Position numbers and translations under genes: made by a program | In this document: in pieces, positions 46,970 to 57,601 of the stretch | Position numbering within the stretch: the stretch's first letter is position 1 | Layout of the letters: each line of letters starts with the position of its first letter | Notes under the pieces: generated by a model | Told to the model about the DNA's origin: nothing | Seen by the model: the letters and a program-made list of their open reading frames with translations, nothing else | Database searches by the model: none | Assembly: GCA_008638375.1 (NCBI GenBank) | Contig: CM018052.1 | Span: forward strand, 15,156,450 to 15,220,449 | Length of the DNA stretch: 64,000 bases | Source: Nyssa sinensis | Taxonomy: Eukaryota; Streptophyta; Magnoliopsida; Cornales; Nyssaceae | Direction: 5' to 3'

Positions 46970-49091
46970 ATGGGTTATAGGCTTGATGACTTAATCAAGT
47001 TTATTTTTGTACGTCGGAACAAGTTGTTCGTTGACAATTGCTTGGTTTATTACTATACTAGAGCGCACTCAAGGTGTTTGTTGGGTAATGATGATGATTT
47101 TGTTGAGGTTTTTGTTGAAGTTTCGGATTCGGCAGGTTCAATGTCACAAGACGACAATAACGAGTTTGATGGTTGGTTGGTTGACTATTCAACACTGGAG
47201 GACATTGAGTATGATTTACTGCCTTCATTTTGTAGTCATAAGGAGAAGTCATTTTTTTCATCTGGTTGGGGCAATGGTATACGTAAAGTTGATAATGCTT
47301 TAAGGGCAGTGTTATTGAGTTTCGTAATGTTCTTTGCAAATATGTTATTGAGCGTGGATTTCAATTCAATTACATTAAGAATAACAAGGAAAGAGTCACT
47401 GTTGAATCTTTCTTTTGAGTTTCAAAGGGTTGCATGTGGCGCATTCATGCTTCTGTTGAGCGACACAATGATTTTTTTCTCTATACGGAGTTTGAATAAT
47501 TTCCACTCTTGTGGTGTTGCTGCTCTTATGTCAAAGAACACTCGGTTAAGTTCCAATTTGGTTAGCGATGTTATACTTGAGAAAGTACAAGGTCAACCAT
47601 TAACTCGCCCAGTTGACGTTGTTTATTTTTTCAAAACAAAGTATGGTGTCGATTTAAGCTACCACAATGCATGGTTGGGTGTCGAGAAAGCCAAAGGCAA
47701 GTTGTAGAAAGGCAAACCCCGGGAGCCACATTTAGATGGATTTTGATAAAGACACCAGGAGATTTAAAAGGTTATTTGTTGCATTTGAAGGCTGTATTTC
47801 TAGTTTCAATTATTGTTGCCCAATGCTTTTTTTGGATGGGAAATTCCTAAAAGGAAGATACAAAGAAAATTTTCTTGTTGTGATTGGTAAAGATGGTAAC
47901 CAAGGTACCTTTCTATTTTTCTATGTGATTAACATCGTGCCAATTGTACTGCTTGTGTGAAATTTTACAGTTATTGATCAGTTTCATATTTTGTAAGATA
48001 CAACATTTTTTTCAATTTAATTGATTAACATTCTTTTTAAATATTTATACTTTGAATATATAACCAATAAATAGCATTTCTATACTTTGAATACCATCCT
48101 TCATTGTAAAATCCTTCGTTCCTGAAATTTCACACAAACTTATCAATAACAGTAAATAGTTGTATTATTTTACAATTTCAAACACAATTTTCATTCATTT
48201 TGTTTTCAAGCCTTTTCCAGTTGCCTTTGCAATCGTGGATTCCGAGAACAAAGAGAACTGATATTGGTTTTGTTTTCATTTGGCACAAATTGTTGGTGAT
48301 GAACGGAAGATCACATTTATTTTAGATAACAAAGCTGGCCTTCTTGAGGCTGTTCACAGACCTTTTTCAGATTGTTTTCAAGGGTTTTGTTTGCACCACC
48401 TGAAGGCGAATTTAAGGGATAAGCTTGCAGGTGTGAAGAAATTATATAGGGATACGATGATTTTTAAGTTCCGAGAGTGTGCATATGCACCAATAACTTT
48501 CATATTCAATGAAAAACTTGGTGAATTGATTAGTGAGGGTGGGAAGAGGGTTGAAAAACTTATTGATGATTTTTCATTCAATAATTTGGCTAATGTGTAT
48601 TTTGAAGGTGAACGTTCTAGTGAGATGACTTCAAATGCTGTGGACTCATTCAATTTTCAGATTTGAGAAGTTATGAAAGTGACTGTTACTAAAATGTTTG
48701 ACATGGTTCGTGTGAAAATAATAAATAAGATGCGCACTAGGAGAGAGAGTTGTAAGGCATGAGATGGTGTGTTGAGCCCAAAAATAGAATCAAAGATGGA
48801 GCATGTGGTGAATATTAGGAGGGCATAGGTTGTTAGCCAGTCTTGTGATGATGTTTTTGAAGTGCATTCATATCATTCTGTAGTTGTTGATCTAACGAAG
48901 TATGCTTGTTCATGTCATCAATGGCAAGTCAATGGTTTACCTTGTGCTCATGTCGTTGTTGCTAACCACAAATCTAGGAGAAATTTGGATTCCTTGGTTG
49001 ATACATATTTCCACACAAGCAATTACAAAGAATGTTATGCAGAATCCATTATACCAGTTGCATCGGTTGACAAACCAACCTTCAGTGCTCA
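46970..49091 (+). pseudogene. MULE (MuDR-like) transposase, left part (degenerate)
   Basis: The start is ATGGGTTATAGGC. In order: the N-terminal region (46970-47300); the MuDR DNA-binding-type domain in a second frame (FRNVLCKYVIERGFQFNYIK, about 47319-47378, and GCMWRIHASVERHNDFFLYT, about 47429-47488), returning to the first frame (NFHSCGVAALMSKNTRLSSN, TRPVDVVYFFKTKYGVDLSY); then the MULE transposase domain (MLFLDGKFLKGRY at about 47824, FILDNKAGLLEAVH, CLHHLKANLRDK, TSNAVDSFN). A SWIM zinc finger ends it (CSCHQWQVNGLPCAH, about 48906-48950). An AT-rich gap at 47905-48208 interrupts the catalytic domain and is probably an intron. Stops at 47413, 47503, 48258 (Trp to TGA), 48664 and others, plus frameshifts, make it a pseudogene. 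The frame is then cut by the LTR at 49092. Confidence 0.88.
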
Positions 49092-49514
49092 TGTAACACC
49101 CCGATCCTGTATAATTAATAATTAAATATTAATTATTAGTTAATACCGGCTCAAAGAATAATCAAGGGAATTAACCCTAATCTCCCGACGGTCAAGATAG
49201 ACCGATAAAACAATTAAAACATGTTCGAGAATAGGGTACAATACTCGAACCTAATTACCAATTAATTAGGTGAAATAATGTCAATTTAACATAGACAGAA
49301 TTCGAATTAATTAACCACGGAAATCCCGAATAATTAATTAATGACACGGAACCTCTGACACTGTAGATAACTGAAATATGAAACTCTCAGAACAAACCGC
49401 ATCGAAAAAGGAATTTCGAAATGAAAGTTATAAGGCAAACATCAAAAACTGAATTAATGTGCAGCCAAACAGGGCCTTAGCCCAAAATGGTGAAAAAAAA
49501 GGGGCAAATGGGAG

Positions 49515-49592
49515 GCCAAAGGAATTGAACCCTTGACCTTTGAGAGGGAATGAATTTTACCCAAAAAACTTACCAATTGGGCTACCCACACC
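49515..49592 (-). other. tRNA-like box A/box B segment inside family-2 LTR, copy 2
   Basis: On the minus strand, TAGCCCAATTGG (49573-49584) fits the box A consensus and GGTTCAATTCC (49521-49531) fits box B. It aligns with 17346-17425 of copy 1, so it was present in the parent LTR. It is the best of the tRNA-like stretches here. It is probably a fossil SINE or tRNA head, though pol III recognition cannot be excluded. Confidence 0.45.
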
Positions 49593-51994
49593 TTTGTGCA
49601 CATATATACAACTTAATTGTATATATCTCTGTATTGCCCCAACTTGCCACCCAAATCAACCAATGACAACCCATGCAAACCCCACATGATTACTCCCCTC
49701 CGCCCACCTCAGCTCACCTGACTCTCTGATTTTCAATCACCTCGACCCTACACATACATATAGAGATATATATGTATAAGTGTATATATATTACACATAA
49801 TATTGTGATGCATTTTGGTCACAAATAGGTTCTGTGTATAAACCAGAATGGAGGAAGTAAGGCCTTACGTGCGAGTGAGACTGATTGGTTAGGGGGAGAG
49901 GGCTGCATGTGTGTCCATGGCTTGGGGGTATGCAAGCTTGTGCTTGCCTACGGTATCCATGGAATGAAATGCACAAGGGAAGGAAAGGAACTGAAGATGC
50001 ACGACTGACTGAGGCACACCTGGAGTGCCAAAAATCAGGAACCGAGCCATAGAGGAGAACAGCCACTGTTTGAAAGGTAAAACACCAAAATTTTTTTGAA
50101 TTTTCCTCTCAAGCATGCCTACTGTTTTCAGTGTATTTAATCTATATAAACTGTATACATAGGCTCCTGTGAGACCTTAGAATTGTCATGAACAACTGAG
50201 AAGGTTGGATAAGTTTAGAAAACATAAAACCGAGACCCAACCGCCATGGATGGAGCTTCCCTGTAGCAGGTCTGATTTGACCTCCATAAAACTGAATCTT
50301 GATGGTCTAAACATGAACTAGACCTTCCTAAGGTGTCAAAACCACGGATCCGCGACCTAGAAACCTAGGTCTAGACCCTCAAAACCGAACCTATGGGTCT
50401 CGGCCATGTAACCCAAAATCTGAAATGAACACCTAAACTAAAATTTGTAAATGGGGAATTGAAGCCCCTGTTCTAAGGGTCATAAAGAACCAAACCGTGT
50501 GAGATTTGGTTGAGAAATAAGGCCCCACGACTGAACTGAAATTCTGAGCAATAATCGGCTAAACAGAACTCCATGCATGGATTCGAAGCCCTAAACCGTT
50601 TCCAAAATGTTGGTTTCACTTCCAGAAAGCTTTTGGAACCAAAATCAGTTAAAATCCATGCTTGAAACTCCACGAAAATGGAAAAAACCGAACCTGTGAC
50701 TAGGGCTACAGCACTTGACATGGTGAAGAAGACGACGAGTCAACTGGGTCGACTCGTCCAACACGCCTAAACCCACTGAACCGACTCGGACACGTGTCTG
50801 TCCACGAGCGTGCCACCGAATTATTGAAACTGCGCCGTTTTGGGTTAACTGTTTTAAATTTAAAATCGAATTCCGGCTGTTTGGCTACGGCAATAATAAA
50901 TTAAAATTGGGATTAGGGGCAACTGAAACACGGATAGGGACTGAAATTGGGAATATGAGTGATATGTTATCCCGGTTTTCCTGAAATGACTGAACCGGTT
51001 GGCTCAGTTGGTAAGAGGACCGGTTCAACAGTTTGAACTTAAAACCAAAGGGTCTGAACCCTAATTTTTATGTAATTACATTTTGACCCCTGAAGTTTCC
51101 TGAAATTACGATTTAACCCCTGACAGTTTTAAATATTGCACAGTGGCCCAGATTTTGGGAAAATTATACATTTAAGCCCTGCCAAATTAATTAAATAATA
51201 AAACAATTATTTAATTATTTTATTAAATAGGTAAAATTATAATTTTATCCCTGGACATTAAATATGTCAAACGGAGTCCAAATAAATTAAATAAATAGTG
51301 TATTTTCACTATTTCAAGCATTCTGGACTCAATGGTACAGTCCGATTTTGGAAATACAGTACCAAAAAATACAGACTCGTAAGTGATAAATGACCGAACT
51401 GCTCCTGATGGTACCCAGACCCAAATAAAAATATCAGATAGCCTATTTTGACTACCTCGGGCATTCTGAACTCAACGGTGAGGTCCGTTTAATGAACCGA
51501 GGTCCCAAAAAATACAGACATGTAGGTGTAAATGACCGAATTGCCCTTAATGATACCCAGGGCCGATTAAACATAACAGATAGTCCAATTTCACTATGTT
51601 GGACGCTCTGGACCCAATGGTGAGGTCCATTTTATGAACTGACATGCTAAAAAATACGACACATGAAATTACCAAATTACCCCTGATACCGTACGAGACC
51701 TAAACAAAGTCCGATTGGGACGAAACTGATACCGGTAGGAGCCCAGACACTGGTGAGACTATATACTTGATTAAATGACGAATCGAGGTCAGAATTACAC
51801 AAAACGTAAAATGACCAAAATACCCCTGAGCACTGTAAGTGCAAAGTAGAGGTCGAATAAAGGTCAAACTAATCCGATAAATTATCATAGGGATAATTAT
51901 GAACACTGAAGGGCTAAATAAGACTTCGAACAGTCAACGCGTAAAACGAGAAATGACCGATGTGTCCTGACGATCTAAAGCAGATACCAAATGA

Positions 51995-52264
51995 AGTCCA
52001 AGGGACTTACAAATTTATACATAAGATATATGGGATATTCTGAGGACCATAACAGGGTCTAGGATAAGAATGAAAAAATTACCATTTTGCCCCTATGGTT
52101 AAAATGAGAACCTAACTAATACCGATTGGAGTCCAAAGGACGTAGAACTTTGTACTTAAGATATAAAGACTATTCCGAAGACCACGATAGGGTCCGGGAC
52201 AAGAATGGTAAAATTATCATTTTGCCCCTAAGGTTGAATGAGTGCCTGACTGATAACAATTGAA
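51995..52264 (+). repeat. 135-bp tandem duplication in family-2 LTR, copy 2
   Basis: Unit starts lie at 51995 and 52131; the next landmark GTCTAAATGACTTA is at 52265. The first unit begins like unit 1 of copy 1 (GGGACTTACAAATTTATAC) but continues like unit 2 (ATATTCTGAGGACCATAACA), as expected if one unit was lost by unequal recombination. Confidence 0.85.
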
Positions 52265-52929
52265 GTCTAAATGACTTAGGATATAATCCTAATAACTGCT
52301 AAGCCTAATTAAAGAATGAAATAGCCTCGGGTGAGACCCAATGGAAGGGCGATAGGCTACTAGGCTATCTTAGGTAATCCGATAAATACCTAAGATGACG
52401 AATGAGACCTGAATGGATGAGTTCTGATCTGTCTGTGATTGATGATTATTATTCAGGATATACATGGAGATGCCTGACGTACCTGGAGGTTATCGGATTA
52501 TTTATGCAAGGAAATAAGCGTAAAGTTTGTGAATAACTTCTGACACTGTTTTGATACTGTCCCTTGATCTACTGATTTGTTTTGAATGCCATACGGTTTA
52601 AATGCAATTATTTAAATGCATGCTTTTCGTACTATATCACTTATGACATGGTTTTAGTCTTTTTAAATAATTGACTATATTCCTGATCCCTGTGCTAGCA
52701 TCCCGTACTATTTTGTCCGTTTTGAACTGTTGAGATAAAATGGATATATTGAACCATGATTTCCGAAACGATTAAATAAACCATGTGATATAGGCAAAGA
52801 ACAACATTTTGTTGTATCGTACCGCTTTGTATAGTATATTGTCTGAATGCTATATTGTTTAAATGTATGTACTTAATGTACGCCCTTTGTACCACATTCC
52901 ACGTGATGTGCTTGTGTCCTTCGAATTAG

Positions 52930-53650
52930 GAATTCCATTCAGTTCGGTTATGTGCTGTCCGTTAATGATATGTCTGCCTCGATTGATATGTTCCGTCCGG
53001 TTTTGACATGTTCTGTCCGTTAATGATGTTAAGTCCGCCTTGATTGATATATGGTCCAGTTCCGTTATAATCTGTCCGTTGATGATATATCTTTGCTTTG
53101 ACTAATGTTTTGTTCCGTTCGATTCTGTTATGTTCCGTCCATTGATAATGTGTCTGCCTTGATTGATATATGGTCCAGTTCCATTGTGTACTGTCCGTTG
53201 ATGATACGTCTGTCTTGATTGAAACATTGTTCAGTCCAGTTATGATTAGTTCCGACAGTGATGTGTCCCTGACTTGATTGTTATATTGTTTCTACCCAGT
53301 TCCGTTATGTTGTGTCCTGTTCATGATTTGCCTGTGTCTTGATTAGTGTATTGTTTCCGTTTAGTTCCGTTATAATTTTATCCGTTCGCGATATGCCTTT
53401 GCTTGACTGATGTATTGTTTCCGTTCGATTCCGTTATATTCCATCCGTTGATGATATGTCTGGCCTGATTGATAGATGGTCTAGTTCCGTTATGTTTTCG
53501 TCCTGTTATTGGTATGCCTTGTCGTGATTGATCTTGTTCAACTCCGCTATGTTCTAGCCATTGATAATATGCCCCTGTCTTGACTGACTTATTGTTCCCA
53601 CTCAGTCCCGATTGTGATTCGTTTCGTTAATGAAGAGTCTGTGTCTTGAC
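52930..53650 (+). repeat. ~59-bp tandem array in family-2 LTR, copy 2
   Basis: The same CCGTTGATGATATGTCTG...TTGATTGATATATGG theme as in copy 1, with different gains and losses. For example, GGTATGCCTTGTCGTGATTG (about 53511) has no close match in copy 1, and copy 1 has an extra 118-bp dimer. Confidence 0.8.
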
Positions 53651-54393
53651 CGATATATTAGCAATAGTTATTGTTCTGACTGATTGGCTATGTCATGTTC
53701 CGATCCGTTTGTATTGTTTGTTCGATTCTGTTTTATTGTACTAGACTGCTTATGAAATGGATTTATAAAAATAGTTATTTTTGAAATGACTAAATTATCC
53801 ATGTGCCTTGAAAGCACAAAACTGGTTTTGAAACCCATGATAGGGAATCTGTGTTGCTCACTGGGCTTATTTAAGCTCACCCCATTATTCTGACATTTTT
53901 CAGGAATTACCTCCATTGGATTAGAAGGTACTATGACATGACGTGAATAGGCCAAGTGGCATCGCAAGTAAGGATCTAACGGCACTGAATTGTAGAGACT
54001 GGTTTATTGTGGATTGAACCTAGTTATTCCGGTGAGTGGTATGTTATGACTGACTTGACTGATATATACTAGATAGACATGGCTCATGGAACTAATGGTA
54101 CTCTAGAGATATTAGATCTGCTCTGTTGTTATATGCTTGATTTTAGATATGCTCTGAGATTAGAATTGTTGACTTACTGGGTTTAGTCTTGCTCTGTGAT
54201 ACATATTCTTACGATGGATAAGTGAGTTGCATTCCCGTGACACAAAGAAAAGTTTTAAATTCTGCTGCATCTGACCCTACAGTTGGAGTGCAATTCGTCG
54301 AAAAGTTCAGAATTTGCCTTTGGTTGGTCGCGTCGCGACCGACTGGCAGTCACGTCCTCGACATCCGCGTAGGGTGGGGTTCGGGATGTGACA

Positions 54394-54552
54394 GCTCATG
54401 AACCATCCATTTTACCACCATTATCAAAGAAGCAACCTGGTCGTCCTAGAATTAAGAGAATACATTCCAAGGGAAAGAGGTTAAAGGAGATCAAATGTGG
54501 CAAGTGCAAGCTTGGTCACCACAATCGAAAGGGGTGTAAAGAAGCTTTGTGA
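54394..54552 (+). pseudogene. MULE transposase, C-terminal part with CCHC zinc knuckle
   Basis: After the duplicated GCTCA the interrupted frame continues as EPSILPPLSKKQPGRPRIKR, then a basic stretch and a perfect CX2CX4HX4C knuckle (CGKCKLGHHNRKGC, 54496-54537), ending in TGA at 54550. This basic region plus knuckle is usual downstream of the SWIM finger in plant MULE transposases and presumably helps bind nucleic acid. The insertion split the codons around the His of SAHEP without shifting the frame of the flanks. Confidence 0.88.
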
Positions 54553-54607
54553 AAGTTGTTTTTTGTTTGTTTTTTTTTTTTCTTTTTGCTTGTGGCGCTA
54601 CCAATAC

Positions 54608-56200
54608 TGTCACGCCCCAGATTTTCGCGAACCCGAGGAGCGACTGAACGAAATAAAAGAAAAGAAAGGAAATGACAATCCAGTAAATTTAATTGAAATA
54701 TTCCTTATTTTTCTTCAAAATTTTCCCCCAAGATTAAAATTAAATGCTTGTCCCAATTAATACTCCAATCAGTTTAAATCATGTTTAAAAATGACCCTTA
54801 AAATAGCCTTAAAGTATCTCCAAAAATCCCCCTAAAGTGATGTCTCGGATGACCCAAAATGTCCTAGGACATGGTCAAAAGATAGTCAAATATCAGACCA
54901 AAGTTAACCCTAGTGGATGGCCAAACATGGCCTTGAGATCTAAGTCACAACATGGCCAAAACATAGCCCACAAAGGTCCCTAAAATAGCCCAAAATGGGA
55001 CCCAAACATGGCCCAAAATAGTGTCCAAATATAGCCCAAAAGGTGTCCCAAAAATAGTTCAAAAGGTGGCCAAATAAGGACGGGACAGCAGGTGGCAGCA
55101 GGGGCCACGTGCGCAGGGCAACAGGCCAAGGCAGGGCAGGCACACGTGCGCAGGTGCAGGTGCAGGCACGCGCATAGGGGCGTGCAGGCGCGAGTGCGGG
55201 CGGTTGGGCGTGCGGGCGACTGGTCAGGCACTGTAGTGACTGCAAGCTAATTTTCTGGTTTTTTGATTTTCTGAAACTTTATTGTTCATGGCTGCACCCT
55301 ATTTTTCCAATTTTTAAATTTTTCTCCAAGTTTTTTTCAAGCCCCTTTTTCACCCATTTTTAGTCCACTTTTCCCCAAGTTTTTCAAGTCATTTTCTACT
55401 CAAATTCAACCCATTTTTCCCAGGTTTTAAACCCTCATTTTGCAGCCCCTCTTCTCCCCCATTTTAAGGGTATTTTACACATATGTTTAGTGTTCAAGTT
55501 TTTCCAAAAATTTGGGCATGACCTCCCCTATTTTTCCAAGTGTTTCCCCCACCTAATACTCACAAAATTCATATACTTAATAGTCAAGCAACCCACCCTC
55601 ACTTGGTGGCCACAATAGTCATAGTTCAATATGCATCTATCAACTACTTCCAATACATTCATGTAATACATGTTTAATTAAAAACATCATACATTCCTTA
55701 CAAAAATGGCCTTAGACCTCATGTTTACAAGTTGTTCAAATAAGAAACAAAATAAAATGGGCTTATGCCCTTACATTCAAAACACGCCTCAAGGGCCAAA
55801 TCTTTAATTTAGTCCATGTCTTCCCGTCCTTCAAGACTTAAAGAAGTCTCAAGTACCCGGGGTCTCATCTGAAATATATTGCCCACGAATGGGTCAGCTC
55901 AACTGTTGGTATAATGTAATACTAAGACTAGAAACAAATTCAAGGGCGTGGCATGTGCAAGTGTACATTCATTTCTACATGTCTCTCTAATCAATCCATA
56001 CAATGTACTGACAATATTTATAACGCATCCATACAAACTCTATACCACATCCACATCCATGAATGAGAACCCTGTAATACATGACCAATGTTGGGTCATG
56101 ACAGGTGACCCGGAACTTAGCCTCGTAATACGTGTACACATGCAGCCTATGCATGTATGCATGCATATGTAAACGCATATAATATTCATATAAGTATTAA
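54608..56200 (-). repeat. Family-3 LTR fragment
   Basis: It begins TGTCACGCCCCAGATTTTCG, which on the minus strand is an LTR end (GGGGCGTGACA). It parallels the LTR at 60962 through GCGAACCCGAGG, GGGCTTATGCCCTTA, GGGTCAGCTCAAC and GGGCGTGGCATGTGCAAGTG. Similarity fades near 56150-56200. The GC-rich stretch at 55078-55228 (many CAGG and GCGCG phrases) is peculiar to this copy and gives chance open frames. The right limit is uncertain, so a target duplication cannot be tested; the bases before it are AATAC. Confidence 0.65.
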
Positions 56201-57601
56201 AGTGCACATGTGCAATTGTGAATTAAGGAAACATAAAATCAGATACATGTATGGAGTTAATATAGTATATACTCATGTGTACGTATGTGTAGATAATAAC
56301 ACATATAAAGGTACACATACATGCATAAATTAAATAAAAATAAAACAAAAAGAAAAAGGGGAAGCAAGTGGGCTGCCAAGGACAGCCGTGAGTGTGTGAG
56401 TTAGGTGAGGGAATATATATGTATATTATTATAAATATGCATATATATATATATATATATATATTCATAAAGTAATATGACTCCACCAACCCCAACCTAA
56501 TAGGTATGGTGGAGTAAGGTGCAAATCAGAAGAGGTATGGGAGGAGGTATGGCTGTGACAAGATTAGTGGAGTGAGATTTGGGGCAAGAAATATATGTAT
56601 ACATTATATAAAAGTGTATATACATATCCTTATGTGGGAGTGAGGAAATCAGAGAGAGAAAAGCCCCAGGAAATTCGAGTGAGTCAAGAGAGAACTCAGA
56701 GAACTCTTGGTGGAATCGGAAGGGAAAAGACCCACAAAACCGAGGAAACCGAAAGTATAGGTAAGAGGTTTGTTTCTGTTTCATAATTTTATAGCGTGAT
56801 TCATTTAAATCTAAACCTAGGATCTTAAATAGTATGACATAAGGTTTCAAACGCAACAAGAACCAAGAAAAACTATAAAGAACTAAGGGAGAAAACCCTA
56901 GTTGCAGGTTAGAGGAATAATTCAGATTTCTTGCATTTCATGATTAAAACGTTGCTTAAACCACTTAGGAGTGATCGTGAGAAGTGCAGAAAGATAATAG
57001 AAAGAAATTAGAGTAAAAACGAGGAAGAAATCATAGGGAACTTTGAGACGTTTCAGTCGTCGGGAACTGGGAAAAGAAATGAGAGAAACTATAGTTTCTT
57101 GGGTTAAAAAACTATCTAAATAGAAGATTAAAACGATGGGATTCATTTGGCATGAAAAGATCCAAAAAGCAACAAAAATAGATGTGAAACAGTGAAGATT
57201 TGTGGCTAGGGTTCACTGTTCCGGCGACTGTGGCTGGAAAAACGATCGGAGAAGATGACCGGAATGTCGAGGTGGCATTTCGGGTTAAGACGAACCGGGT
57301 CCGGGCCGGGTCGGGGTGAGATCCAACCGACCGCAACAACGGAGCCAACACTGTGTCGTTTTGTATTTAAAATTAAAATGGATTGGGCTTGTTTGGATGC
57401 AGATATAGGAAATTGAAATTGGGTTTGGGGTTATCCCAACCATGGATAACATAGGAGAACTGGTTATCTTGTTCCGATTCTCAAGATTTGACTGAACCGT
57501 TTGGTTCAGTAAAGAATCAGACGGGTTTAGGGTTTAGGGTTTTGACTGATGAACCCATTGGTTCAGACCGCAGCTTTGGGAAATTATAAACCGACCCCAA
57601 A
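56201..57601 (+). repeat. Plus-oriented LTR fragment (host of solo LTR 57602)
   Basis: In plus orientation it parallels the middle of the solo LTR that follows. Shared elements are a GAGAGAG leader ending before AGGTAA, CGGCGAC-GTGGC(T/C)GGAAAA, GGAGAAGA-GACCGG, TGGGCTTGTTTGG, and ACCG-TTGGTTCAG. It resumes at 60860-60961. No TGTAA start is found, so the 5' end was lost or lies in the region disturbed by the family-3 LTR. AT run at 56444-56462. Confidence 0.55.

Larger units (their letters stand above)
49092..54393 (+). mobile_element. Solo LTR, family 2, copy 2 (5.30 kb)
   Basis: It runs from TGTAACACCCCGATCC to TTCGGGATGTGACA, flanked by the duplication GCTCA (49087-49091 and 54394-54398). 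It is closely similar to 16927-22390 through most of its length; the first 2 kb is the most diverged part, and 52300-52930 is nearly identical to 20250-20870. It lacks gag, pol, PBS and polypurine tract. It has two rather than three 135-bp units (51995-52264) and a differently rearranged ~59-bp array. It sits within the MULE coding sequence. Confidence 0.9.

Noticed and set aside
47905..48208. Possible small inserted element in the MULE gene (partial inverted similarity of TGTGTGAAATTTTACAG with its complement near 48122-48160)
   Set aside because: No clear target duplication or defined ends; an AT-rich intron is the simpler reading, though neither splice junction restores the frame perfectly.
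54940..55245. Minus-strand open frames of about 100 codons in GC-rich DNA
   Set aside because: They come from CAGG/GCGCG and repeated CCAAAATGG-like phrases in an LTR; the protein is repetitive (Pro/Ala/Cys/Arg) with no family signature.
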